This document shows positions 1 through 7,701 of a DNA stretch of 64,000 bases, piece after piece. The notes beneath the pieces were generated by a model, which ran no database searches, was not told the DNA's origin, and was given only the letters and a program-made list of their open reading frames with translations. The translations under genes and the position numbers were made by a program. Numbering within the stretch: position 1 is the stretch's first letter; each line of letters opens with the position of its first letter. This DNA is from Aquirhabdus sp. (GTDB lineage: Bacteria; Pseudomonadota; Gammaproteobacteria; Pseudomonadales; Moraxellaceae): NCBI GenBank assembly GCA_030149815.1, contig JASLHI010000048.1, positions 1 through 64,000 of the forward strand, written 5' to 3'.

Positions 1-175
1 CTTCTAGCTCTAAATGATAGGTGATAACTTCGCGTATTTTGCGGTAAAACAGGGCTGCACTATTGGGCTGAATTTCGAGTAAATCAGCAGCAGAACGAGC
101 CGTTACTTCAAGTACAAAATACTCCAGTAACTTCCATTGCAATTTTTTACTTAACTTACAATTCGTTATCTTCAT
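1..175 (-). CDS. IS1595-family transposase, N-terminal part (cut by window edge)
   Basis: Reading leftward from an ATG at 175, the frame stays open to the window edge and encodes about 58 residues starting MKITNCKLSKKLQ, with a later ARSAADLL and NSAALFYRKIREV. This is the typical N-terminus of IS1016-like transposases of the IS1595 family: a zinc-ribbon and helix-turn-helix region before the DDE/ISXO2 catalytic core. The catalytic part lies outside the window, so I cannot tell whether the copy is intact. The family assignment rests on recognition of the N-terminal motif. Confidence 0.8.
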   Translation of the reverse strand, partial: MKITNCKLSKKLQWKLLEYFVLEVTARSAADLLEIQPNSAALFYRKIREVITYHLELE

Positions 176-213
176 TTTTGTAGACTAACATAGAGCTAAT
201 CTACTACAGCCCC
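1..213 (-). mobile_element. One end of an IS1595-family (IS1016-like) insertion sequence
   Basis: The transposase start at 175 is followed by a short untranslated stretch. On the minus strand this begins GGGGCTGTAGTAGATTAG, the GGG-rich terminal inverted repeat style of IS1016-like elements, so the element end is placed near 213. These elements usually duplicate 8 bp of target, which would make AAAATCTT at 214-221 the candidate duplication. The other end lies outside the window, so the boundary is inferred. Confidence 0.65.
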
Positions 214-256
214 AAAATCTTTGCCAGATTCATACTTGATTCCGATTCTTTAGTAT

Positions 257-285
257 TTCTAAAACGCATCTGGCTAGATGCGTTT
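257..285 (-). terminator. Terminator of the M16 peptidase operon
   Basis: A 10-bp perfect stem (262-271 with 276-285, arms AAACGCATCT and AGATGCGTTT, loop GGCT) lies about 20 bases after the stop of the M16 gene. On the minus strand it is followed by a short T run (TTTTAG). Confidence 0.6.
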
Positions 286-303
286 GATGACTTTTATATT
301 ACA

Positions 304-1806
304 TCATTGAGTTGGCTGAGTTGCAGGCTTGGATGCGTCTTCTGTGTTTGCTGTATCCGCTGCTTTCGGTTTTTCTTTACCCAAAACGACGGTCAACATA
401 GCATCAGGATTGACGTAACGTACAAAAGCTTGATGTGCTGTTTCAGGAGTCACGGCCTCAATTTGTTTTGGATAGTCTGCAAGATAAGTATTTGGTAAAC
501 CGTAAAATCCCATAGAGGCTAGGAACGAGACGATACTTTGGTTACTGCTGAGTGAGAGCGGGTAGCTATTGAGGATGCCTGTTTTTGCTTCCGTCAGTTT
601 GTCGAGAGGCACACTTTTTTGGATGTAGTCGCGCAGAACTTGCTGGGCAACTTTAAGGCTCTCATTCGCCTGATCACTACGCGTTGAGTAGCTAAGGATG
701 AATGGGCCATTGCTATGCATGGGGTTAAAGCCACTATATGCACCATAGGTTAATCCTCGTTTCACTCGTAATTCTTGCATTAATATGGCACTAAAGTCGC
801 CACCTCCAAACACTTCATTGCCGACTGTGAGCGCGGGTAGATCTGGATTATCACGTGTGATACTGACTTCGCCCATCATCACGTGGGTTTGAGTCGAGTC
901 GAATGGCACGTAAACAGCGCGTGCAGTCATCGCTTCTGGTTTAGGTAACGTTCTGGCATGTTCACCTTGTGGCAGGCTTTGAGTGATTCGTTCCGCTAAG
1001 GTTTGTGCCTGAGCAAGCGTCATTTGTCCTGTGATCGCAATATTCAGATTGTGCGCCACAAGGTAAGTATTTTTGAATTGACGAATATCAGCAGGCTTGA
1101 TGGTTTCAATACTGGTGAGTGTGCCAGTAGTTGGCTGTGCATATGGATGCTTACCATAAAGTTCTTGCCAGAAACGAATGTTTGCAGTTGTTGACGGTGA
1201 GTCTTTTTGTGCAGCTAGACTGAGACGATCTTGTTGCATGATGCGATCATAGCTGGCTTGTGGAATTTGTGCGTCTTTAAGGATTGAGAGCAGTTGATCT
1301 ACGGCTGGATTTAATAAGTTGCTATCCGATAATGTGCGTAGATTGACGGTGAACATATCTCGATAGGCTGCTGCGCCAAATTGCGCCCCAAGGCGTTCAA
1401 AGTTAGCCGAAATCTGATCTGTTGTTTGTGTGGATGTGCCTTCGGCAAGCAACTGCGAGGTGAGAGAGGCGAGTCCATATTGACCTTGCTTGAGCTCGCT
1501 ATCGCGTGCTGAGCCTGCATCAAATACAAGTTTAATATCCACGATGGGAAGTTCTGGTGCTTCTACAAAGAGCACACGAGTTCCGCTACTGGTCTTAAAT
1601 TCATGAACGGTAGGTGTGCGTAACTGACTTATACTGACTGGTTTTTTTAAACTATCCAATTGTTTAAGCGAGGTAATTTCTACGGATGATGGCGTACTGC
1701 TTGGATGCGGTTCTGCATGAACTAATGCCACTGGTGCGATGTTCATCGCAAGTAATGAGAGCGTGAATTTAAGATACGAGGACTTTAAATGGAGTAAATG
1801 TTTCAT
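304..1806 (-). CDS. M16 family peptidase-like protein, non-catalytic partner
   Basis: A 500-residue exported protein with an N-terminal signal sequence ending near VHAEP and the two-domain M16 (pitrilysin/processing peptidase) fold. At the place of the zinc motif HxxEH it reads SLTSQ within GLASLTSQLLAEGT, so both histidines and the glutamate are gone. It should not hydrolyse peptides itself. It overlaps the upstream catalytic M16 gene by four bases (ATGA at 1803-1806), so the two are translationally coupled. By analogy with mitochondrial and bacterial alpha/beta M16 pairs it probably forms the substrate-binding half of a periplasmic heterodimer. A lysine- and threonine-rich tail ends the protein. 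Confidence 0.88.
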   Translation of the reverse strand: MKHLLHLKSSYLKFTLSLLAMNIAPVALVHAEPHPSSTPSSVEITSLKQLDSLKKPVSISQLRTPTVHEFKTSSGTRVLFVEAPELPIVDIKLVFDAGSARDSELKQGQYGLASLTSQLLAEGTSTQTTDQISANFERLGAQFGAAAYRDMFTVNLRTLSDSNLLNPAVDQLLSILKDAQIPQASYDRIMQQDRLSLAAQKDSPSTTANIRFWQELYGKHPYAQPTTGTLTSIETIKPADIRQFKNTYLVAHNLNIAITGQMTLAQAQTLAERITQSLPQGEHARTLPKPEAMTARAVYVPFDSTQTHVMMGEVSITRDNPDLPALTVGNEVFGGGDFSAILMQELRVKRGLTYGAYSGFNPMHSNGPFILSYSTRSDQANESLKVAQQVLRDYIQKSVPLDKLTEAKTGILNSYPLSLSSNQSIVSFLASMGFYGLPNTYLADYPKQIEAVTPETAHQAFVRYVNPDAMLTVVLGKEKPKAADTANTEDASKPATQPTQ

Positions 1807-3308
1807 TTGCTGATCTCCATTTTTGATGGTTGATTGGTTTTTTGGGTTTTGGATTTGATGGTTTGTTTTGATGCAGCGGTTGGTGCTGCTGTTTCAGATG
1901 CCTTTGCAGTTAGAGGTTCTAAATACATCGTCGATAAGCTATCTGTCGTGAGGAAGCGTTTAGCAGCATCCTGAACGATTTGTACTGATAGTGCATTTAA
2001 TTTCTCAGGGAGTTCATCGGCTAGTTTATAGCTCAGGTTGGCGACTTCGAGTTCACCAATCAGTTGAGCTTGTCCTGTGATGCTATCTTGGTTGAACGTG
2101 AGATTCGAACGTTGATTGACTTTGACGCGTGCCATTTCATCGGCAGTAATGGTGTCGGTTTTAAGCTTTTCCACTTCTTGTAAAATCGCAGCGCGTGCTT
2201 CTTCGAGCGTATGACCTTGCGCAGGAACGGCTGTGATCATAAATAAGCTGCCACCACGGCCAAATAAATCATAGCCTGATGAAACGCCTGCAAGAATTCG
2301 TTGTTTGCGAACAAGGCGACTTTCTAAATGCGCAGACAAGCCACCATCTAAAACTTCGCTCGCTAAACTCAATGCGTAAGCATCTTCAGGCTTATCTGCT
2401 GTACTTAATGATGGTACATTCCATGCGAGAGACACGGTTGGGACTTGCACCGCTGCGCGTATGGTCATGCTGCGTTCACCTGTATGCATGAACTCATCAA
2501 CATCAGGACGTGCAGGTACGGGACGTTGTGTAATTTGTCCGAAATATTGTTTTACTTCAGTCATTGCGTCTGCAGGCGTCACATCGCCAACAATGACTAA
2601 AACAGCATTATTTGGGGTGTACCATGTTTGATACCAACGTTTGAGTGCGTCCAGTTTGAGCTTTTTAATGCTTTTCATATAGCCGATGGTTGGGTAACGC
2701 AGTGGGCTGGTTGGATAAGACATTAATCTGAATCGTTCATATGCCAATGCTTGAGGATTATCATCGGTGCGCATGCGTCGTTCTTCCATGACGACTTGCA
2801 TTTCTGGTGTGAAATCGGACTCTTTGAGTTTGAGATTTTGCATCCGATCAGCTTCCATTTCGAGCGCAAGCCCTAAACGATTCGCTGGGTAAAGCTGATA
2901 GTAACCCGTGTAGTTTGCTGTCGTGAATGCGTTGGTTGAGCCGCCGAAGTGAGTATTAATCCGTGAGTATTCATCATTAGGGATTTTGGTCGTTCCTTTA
3001 AACATCATATGTTCAAGTGCATGAGATAGCCCCGTTTCATCGGCGTTTTCATCGCTAGAGCCGACTTTGTACCATACCTCGGTCATGACAACGGGTGTGC
3101 GGTGATCTTCACGAATAATTACTTTGAGTCCGTTGGGTAATGTTTCTTCATACGTCTTGGCATTGGTAGACGCTGGAGTTGTTGTACCTGTGTCTGGTGC
3201 AAGGGGAGTATCTGCGTGTGCGACGTAACCAGCAGTGCTGATATAAGCTGAAATCAATAATGAGATAAGGCGTAAGGGAAATCGAGAGTGCACAAGAGGA
3301 TGTTGCAT
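1803..3308 (-). CDS. M16 family zinc peptidase, catalytic subunit
   Basis: About 501 residues with a signal peptide ending near YVAHA, so it is periplasmic or membrane-associated. The zinc motif is HALEH, about 96 residues from this start, inside GLSHALEHMMFKGT. The distal glutamate ligand falls in VVMEERR about 75 residues later, as expected for the HxxEH-x(74-76)-E pattern. The C-terminal M16 domain follows. I placed the start at the ATG at 3308, which leaves a normal signal peptide; upstream in-frame ATGs at 3317 and 3341 are possible. First gene of a two-gene operon with the inactive M16 partner, and divergent from ftsY. The natural substrate cannot be read from the sequence. Confidence 0.9.
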   Translation of the reverse strand: MQHPLVHSRFPLRLISLLISAYISTAGYVAHADTPLAPDTGTTTPASTNAKTYEETLPNGLKVIIREDHRTPVVMTEVWYKVGSSDENADETGLSHALEHMMFKGTTKIPNDEYSRINTHFGGSTNAFTTANYTGYYQLYPANRLGLALEMEADRMQNLKLKESDFTPEMQVVMEERRMRTDDNPQALAYERFRLMSYPTSPLRYPTIGYMKSIKKLKLDALKRWYQTWYTPNNAVLVIVGDVTPADAMTEVKQYFGQITQRPVPARPDVDEFMHTGERSMTIRAAVQVPTVSLAWNVPSLSTADKPEDAYALSLASEVLDGGLSAHLESRLVRKQRILAGVSSGYDLFGRGGSLFMITAVPAQGHTLEEARAAILQEVEKLKTDTITADEMARVKVNQRSNLTFNQDSITGQAQLIGELEVANLSYKLADELPEKLNALSVQIVQDAAKRFLTTDSLSTMYLEPLTAKASETAAPTAASKQTIKSKTQKTNQPSKMEISK

Positions 3309-3500
3309 GATGATCATTCGTAGAAAATAAATAAGACCCATAGCATAGCGAAGCTGTGTAGAGTTGCTAGCCTTTAATGCTCAACGAAAGCTTTTCGGAT
3401 GTTGTAAAGTGGTAACAAAGCCCCCATTTCAAGCAGACAAGTCATTGTTTTTGATTCTTTGAATGTTTTAGCTAGAGTCAAAATTGAATTTCTATTTTCC

Positions 3501-3530
3501 TTGAGAGTGCGTGTTAGAATCTACTTATAT
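3501..3530 (+). promoter_or_regulatory. Candidate sigma70 promoter of ftsY
   Basis: TTGAGA at 3501-3506 and TTATAT at 3525-3530, spaced 18 bp, in the 275-bp gap between the divergent M16 operon and ftsY. It matches the consensus moderately well. No mapped start is available. Confidence 0.4.
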
Positions 3531-3583
3531 AAACTTCACGCCGTTCTTATTTTTACCGAATTAAAAAAGCGAGCCAACTTAGC

Positions 3584-4738
3584 ATGTCAAACCAAAGTTC
3601 AAATCCGATGTCGCAATATTCTGGTCTGAATGCCCCGCTCATTTTTCCTGAAAAAAAACCTGTTGCTCCTGCTCCAGTCGAGACGGTTAAAGCACCTATT
3701 CCTGCATCAGTTCCTGCACCTGCAGTTGTGGCGCAACCGACAGTGTCAGCTCCGATTCCAGTGCCAGAGCAGATTGAACCGAAAGTTGATGTACCCGATT
3801 CTAATGCGGATTCAGGTAGTTTTTTTGGTCGTATGAAACTAGGTCTTGCAAAGACGCGTCGTGGCTTTACGGATGGCATGGTTAACCTGTTGATTGGTGG
3901 CAAAGAAATTGATGATGAGTTGCTGGAAGAAATTGAAACTCAACTTCTGGTCGCTGACATTGGTGTAGAAGCTACGCGTACTATTGTGAAGAATCTCACG
4001 GAGCGTACCGAGCGCCGTGAATTGATTTATTCGAATGCGCTATATCAGGCTTTGCAAGAAGAATTGGTTACCTTACTTGCACCACGAGTGAAACCGCTAC
4101 ATATTGATCCGAATAAGCGACCTTACGTTATCCTGATGGTCGGTATTAATGGTGTTGGTAAAACGACAACCATTGGTAAGCTTGCTAAGCGTCTACAAAG
4201 TGAAGGCAAGAAAGTGATGTTGGCGGCTGGCGATACGTTCCGCGCGGCAGCAACCGAGCAATTGCAGGTGTGGGGTGAGCGCAATGAGATTGCTGTGGTT
4301 GCGCAAGGTCATGGTGCTGATAGTGCATCGGTAATCTTTGATGCATTTGAAAGTGCGAGAGCAAAAGGGATTGATGTCTTGATTGCCGATACCGCAGGAC
4401 GTTTACATACCAAAAGTAATTTGATGGAAGAGCTTAAAAAAGTTAAACGTGTGATGCAGAAGATTGACGCAACATCTCCACATGAGATCATGCTGGTTGT
4501 GGATGCAGGAACAGGGCAAAACGCAATTAATCAAGTTCAAGAGTTTGATAGTGCTGTTGGATTAACAGGATTGACGATTACGAAGTTGGATGGCACAGCT
4601 AAGGGCGGAATGTTGTTTAATATTGCAAGTCGTAGTCATGTGCCGATTCGATTTATTGGCGTTGGTGAAAAAATCGATGATTTGCGTCCATTCGTCGCCA
4701 AAGATTTTGTGTCAGCGATGTTTGAAAAAGATGAGTAA
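3584..4738 (+). CDS. ftsY: Signal recognition particle receptor FtsY
   Basis: A 384-residue SRP-type GTPase that docks the SRP-ribosome complex at the membrane for co-translational insertion. The first ~75 residues are a proline/alanine/valine-rich linker with acidic residues (the A region), shorter than in E. coli. They are followed by the N helical bundle and the G domain. GTPase motifs are visible: GVGKTTT from about residue 190, DTAGRL near 269 and TKLDG near 333, with GVGEKIDDL close to the C-terminus. It stands alone between the divergent M16 operon and its own terminator. The ATG at 3584 is the only sensible start. Confidence 0.96.
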   Translation: MSNQSSNPMSQYSGLNAPLIFPEKKPVAPAPVETVKAPIPASVPAPAVVAQPTVSAPIPVPEQIEPKVDVPDSNADSGSFFGRMKLGLAKTRRGFTDGMVNLLIGGKEIDDELLEEIETQLLVADIGVEATRTIVKNLTERTERRELIYSNALYQALQEELVTLLAPRVKPLHIDPNKRPYVILMVGINGVGKTTTIGKLAKRLQSEGKKVMLAAGDTFRAAATEQLQVWGERNEIAVVAQGHGADSASVIFDAFESARAKGIDVLIADTAGRLHTKSNLMEELKKVKRVMQKIDATSPHEIMLVVDAGTGQNAINQVQEFDSAVGLTGLTITKLDGTAKGGMLFNIASRSHVPIRFIGVGEKIDDLRPFVAKDFVSAMFEKDE

Positions 4739-4790
4739 TTTGCTTCGATGTTTGTGAAATTCGATTGTCGTAATACAGTTGATGAAAACA

Positions 4791-4819
4791 GTGGCCGCCT
4801 AATCGCGGTCATTTTTTTG
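4791..4819 (+). terminator. Terminator of ftsY
   Basis: Stem TGGCCGC (4792-4798) with GCGGTCA (4805-4811, one G-U pair), followed by seven T. It lies 53 bases after the ftsY stop. Confidence 0.8.
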
Positions 4820-5214
4820 TCCAGCATATCTGGATCGTCGCTGTATCAGTGCTGACTTATATGAATTGCTGGTAAGTAACCCAGTTTTTGTTATTTTACA
4901 GAATAACAGCAGATCGCCACAATAAAAAACATAAAGACGCGGAAGGTGATAATTTGTTTGTTGAACGAATATAAACGACAAGTTTGAAAAATTATTTTGA
5001 CGTGATCATCGTAGATATTCGTATGTTGAAGTAATGGTTTAGGGATGTAATTTGTAAATAATTCCCCTAAGTTGTAACTAAGTTTTATTGGTTGTAACCA
5101 AATTGTCACAGTTTGATGCCTATACTCTGCGTCAGTTGAGGGGGGAAGTACTGATTTCCTCAGACGCAATACATTTATTTTTAAGTATTTTTAAGCCCTT
5201 GTGGAGTTTTGTAC
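4820..5214 (+). promoter_or_regulatory. Porin upstream region with GTTGTAAC repeats
   Basis: Nearly 400 bases without a convincing gene. Two direct repeats, GTTGTAACTAA at 5071-5081 and GTTGTAACCAA at 5091-5101, start exactly 20 bp apart. The second forms the palindrome TTGGTT-GT-AACCAA. A -10-like TATACT follows at about 5122. The spacing of two helical turns and the GTAAC core resemble OmpR-type sites upstream of porin genes. That function is inference. Short minus-strand frames here lack start signals. Confidence 0.4.
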
Positions 5215-6429
5215 ATGAAAAAGTTACTTCTTGCTACTTTAGTATCAGCTGCTTCTATTGCAGCAGCTCATGCTGATGGCCCAACAGTGTATGGCAAAAT
5301 CAATGCTTCTATTGATAGCGTAAATAGCGATTTGAATACTAAAAGCACAGCATCTGTAGACTCTAACGCATCACGTTTCGGTATCAAAGGTAGCGAAAAA
5401 TTAACAGATCAACTCAGTGCAATCTATGGCATCGAGTGGGGCGTTGTAATTGATCATAGCTCTGCAAACACCAGCACTGACGTACCTACAAGTGGTGGCA
5501 CAACTGAATTGAACGCACGTAACCGTTTCATCGGTTTGCAATACGACGGTGTTGGTGCAATCAAAGTAGGTCGTTTGGATACTAACTTCAAAACTCTTCA
5601 AGGTGTTAACCCAAACACTGGCGTAGATATTTTTGATGACTATGTTAACGGCAACTTGGATATGACCCAGACTTTGGCTGGTGAAAACCGTGATGACAAC
5701 GTAATTGCTTTTGAATCAGCTAAGTTTGACACTGGTTTCGGTGCATTATCTGCTAACTTCCAAATCAACCCTTCAGAAAAAACTGTTGCAGAAGGTTCAG
5801 CTGGTAAGACTGGCGTAACTGCAACATCTACTTCTGTGTTGTTCACGAACAAAGATGTTGGTATTTATACTGGCCTTGCTTATGATAGCAACCAAACTGA
5901 TGTTTGGAATGCGACTAATACATTTAACACGTCAAAAATAGTTGCTGGTAAAGTGGTTTTGTCAAGTTCTGCATTGCAAAAACCAACAACAAACGCATTC
6001 CGTTGGGTTGGAAGTGCTGATCTCGGTAAGTTGGTGGGTGCAAATGGTTTGACAGTGAATGCGTTGGTACAACAAAGTAAAGCAACCAATTTGGCAAGTG
6101 GTACGACTGCTCAAAAAGAAAATGCTTATTTGTTGAGCGCGAACTATAACTTTAAAGATTTAGGGCTTGAGGCGTTAACTGCAAAGCTTCAGTGGCAAAG
6201 TGCTACAACGTCGAACATTCCGACCTATGATCGTGATGTGAAGATTGATCAATTGGGTGCAGATCTTGATTACGCGTTCAGTGCAAAAACTAAAGTTTAT
6301 GGTTTTGTTGCACAACGTACAATCAAAAATCCTAACAACCCAGATGCTTCATCAGCACTTGCAGCAAATGGCTATGACAAAAACTACAAATACACCGCAT
6401 TCGGTGTTGGTATCGAACAAAAATTCTAA
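5215..6429 (+). CDS. Outer membrane porin (Gram-negative porin family)
   Basis: A 404-residue beta-barrel protein. The signal peptide runs to AAAHA at residue 20, and the mature protein begins DGPTVYGKINASID, a typical first porin strand. Alternating aromatic and hydrophobic strands follow, and the chain ends ...GVGIEQKF with the C-terminal phenylalanine recognised by the BAM complex. The ATG at 5215 has GGAG eight to nine bases upstream; an in-frame TTG two codons earlier is unlikely. It is probably an abundant trimeric general porin for small hydrophilic solutes. Specificity cannot be read. Codon use looks highly expressed, and a strong terminator follows. Confidence 0.92.
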   Translation: MKKLLLATLVSAASIAAAHADGPTVYGKINASIDSVNSDLNTKSTASVDSNASRFGIKGSEKLTDQLSAIYGIEWGVVIDHSSANTSTDVPTSGGTTELNARNRFIGLQYDGVGAIKVGRLDTNFKTLQGVNPNTGVDIFDDYVNGNLDMTQTLAGENRDDNVIAFESAKFDTGFGALSANFQINPSEKTVAEGSAGKTGVTATSTSVLFTNKDVGIYTGLAYDSNQTDVWNATNTFNTSKIVAGKVVLSSSALQKPTTNAFRWVGSADLGKLVGANGLTVNALVQQSKATNLASGTTAQKENAYLLSANYNFKDLGLEALTAKLQWQSATTSNIPTYDRDVKIDQLGADLDYAFSAKTKVYGFVAQRTIKNPNNPDASSALAANGYDKNYKYTAFGVGIEQKF

Positions 6430-6475
6430 GATGCGATTGGAGCCTAGTGCTCTGATTAAGATCTAGATCAAAAAA

Positions 6476-6506
6476 AACACCCACATTAATGTGGGTGTTT
6501 TTTTTG
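6476..6506 (+). terminator. Bidirectional terminator between porin and YccT-like gene
   Basis: An 11-bp perfect inverted repeat (6477-6487 with 6488-6498, ACACCCACATT) with eight or more T on the plus side and eight A on the other. It serves the porin and can also stop transcripts of the convergent 6582-7193 gene. Confidence 0.9.
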
Positions 6507-6527
6507 TTTTGCGTTTTTGCTTTTTGT

Positions 6528-6562
6528 CGTTGCCATTGAAATTTTATTGATCAATGGCAACG
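6528..6562. repeat. Perfect 12-bp inverted repeat
   Basis: CGTTGCCATTGA (6528-6539) and TCAATGGCAACG (6551-6562) are exact reverse complements around an 11-base AT-rich loop. There is no T tract on either side, so this is a hairpin or protein site just after the stop of the 6582-7193 gene and not a classical terminator. Confidence 0.6.
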
Positions 6563-6581
6563 AATGATTGCTTTTTTACTG

Positions 6582-7193
6582 TTACTTACTCGTTTGCTGG
6601 TCAATCCATTGTCTGAACTGCTTTTGTTGTTCAGGGGTTGCTTGTTGCCAAGATGACTGTAATTGTTGCAGCGGTGTTACCTGTTGTGCATCGCTGCCTG
6701 CTAATTGGCTTAGACCTGTGATGACTGTGCCAACGATTGAGTGGCTAGGTGCGATTGCGCCTTGTTGTGATGCCACGACTTTCCCACCTGCAGCAGTAAT
6801 GATTAATGTTGGTTGTTTTACAAATTTAACGGCATCATCTTCTGTTTGTGGTTCGGGTAACCATCCTAAAGTATAAACTTTTTGATCTTCAAGAGAGGCT
6901 TTAATCATAACGCCGTTCGAGCGGATGATGTCATCACCAAATACGCCATCATAGCGCCCTGTAATCGTATGCTCACCCGCTGGAAGTGAGTAGGTTGTGT
7001 GCTTTTTTGTGAAGAAACCTGTATTGCCTGTTTCTTGACCATCGATTGCTAAAACGATCACATTTTCAGGAACTGAGATTTCAGCATTTGCCCATAAGAG
7101 GGTGGATGCTGATAGTCCTGCGATACCTAAGCCGAGTGCTAAGGTGATTTGCGCAAAATTTTGCTTGAGTGGATGTTTAGGTGAAAACAACAT
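6582..7193 (-). CDS. DUF2057 (YccT/CsgI-like) exported protein
   Basis: A 203-residue protein with a signal peptide cleaved near LLWANA. A DUF2057 domain follows: the ISVPENVIVLAIDGQ start, then YSLPAGEHTITGRYDG and the PTLIITAAGG segment are family hallmarks. E. coli YccT (CsgI) is a periplasmic protein that restrains curli assembly. Here no curli genes are nearby, so only the family is claimed. The C-terminal ~50 residues are glutamine-rich (QQLQSSWQQATPEQQKQF). The ATG at 7193 is preceded by AGGA at a good distance. It ends toward the porin and shares its terminator. Confidence 0.8.
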   Translation of the reverse strand: MLFSPKHPLKQNFAQITLALGLGIAGLSASTLLWANAEISVPENVIVLAIDGQETGNTGFFTKKHTTYSLPAGEHTITGRYDGVFGDDIIRSNGVMIKASLEDQKVYTLGWLPEPQTEDDAVKFVKQPTLIITAAGGKVVASQQGAIAPSHSIVGTVITGLSQLAGSDAQQVTPLQQLQSSWQQATPEQQKQFRQWIDQQTSK

Positions 7194-7701
7194 AAAAAAT
7201 TCCTGAAGTCATCTGAAAAAGAATAAGAAATTACAAGAAAAATAGGGCGTCTATTTCGTTTGCACAACTATGTGTAGTTGTCGAGTTTTAAATCGCTGTG
7301 GTGTATGAAGTAAACCTTATTGATGTAAGGTTGGCAAGTTTGAAAGTGTTGCCTTCATTATTGTAAAGCATGCATATGTCATCAATATGTCAGGCTTGAC
7401 TTAGGCATACTGAAGTGCTGATTATGCACTTAAAATATTCATGCGACCTTTCATTTTTGGTATAAGCATCGCTTAATTTCATATTTGATGAAAAATCTAA
7501 AAGTAGGTTCTATTCAATTTAATTGTCACTAAAACCACATATCTGCTCTCAATCCTTTGCTTTATCCGCACCTGATCGTTAAAATTGCCGATTAAAATGT
7601 TGATATGACCCAATGCGTACTGAATCGCACTGTTTGGTAATTGCTCATGAGGCAGCCAATTCGGTTTGAAAGTGTAAATAGGGGCAGATAGAGTGAGCTT
7701 G
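7194..7701. other. Intergenic region upstream of pyrG
   Basis: About 500 bases between divergent genes. I see two small hairpins: ACAACTA/TAGTTGT at 7264-7281 and one with arms AACCTTA/TAAGGTT at about 7313-7332. There is no credible gene or pyrimidine attenuator of the Gram-positive type. It must hold the promoters of pyrG and of the YccT-like gene, but I cannot pick them with confidence. Confidence 0.5.

Noticed and set aside
304..1806. M16 gene as a pseudogene because HxxEH is lost
   Set aside because: Full length, intact frame and translational coupling fit a non-catalytic subunit, which is normal in this family.
3553..3903. Long minus-strand frame inside ftsY
   Set aside because: It is the complement of the Pro/Ala/Val-rich N-terminal region of FtsY, of low complexity, with no ribosome site.
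4891..5169. 92-residue minus-strand frame upstream of the porin
   Set aside because: It overlaps the porin promoter repeats, has no ribosome site and no protein-like composition.
7194..7701. Pyrimidine attenuator before pyrG
   Set aside because: No C-run leader with a terminator hairpin; the two small hairpins lack T tracts.
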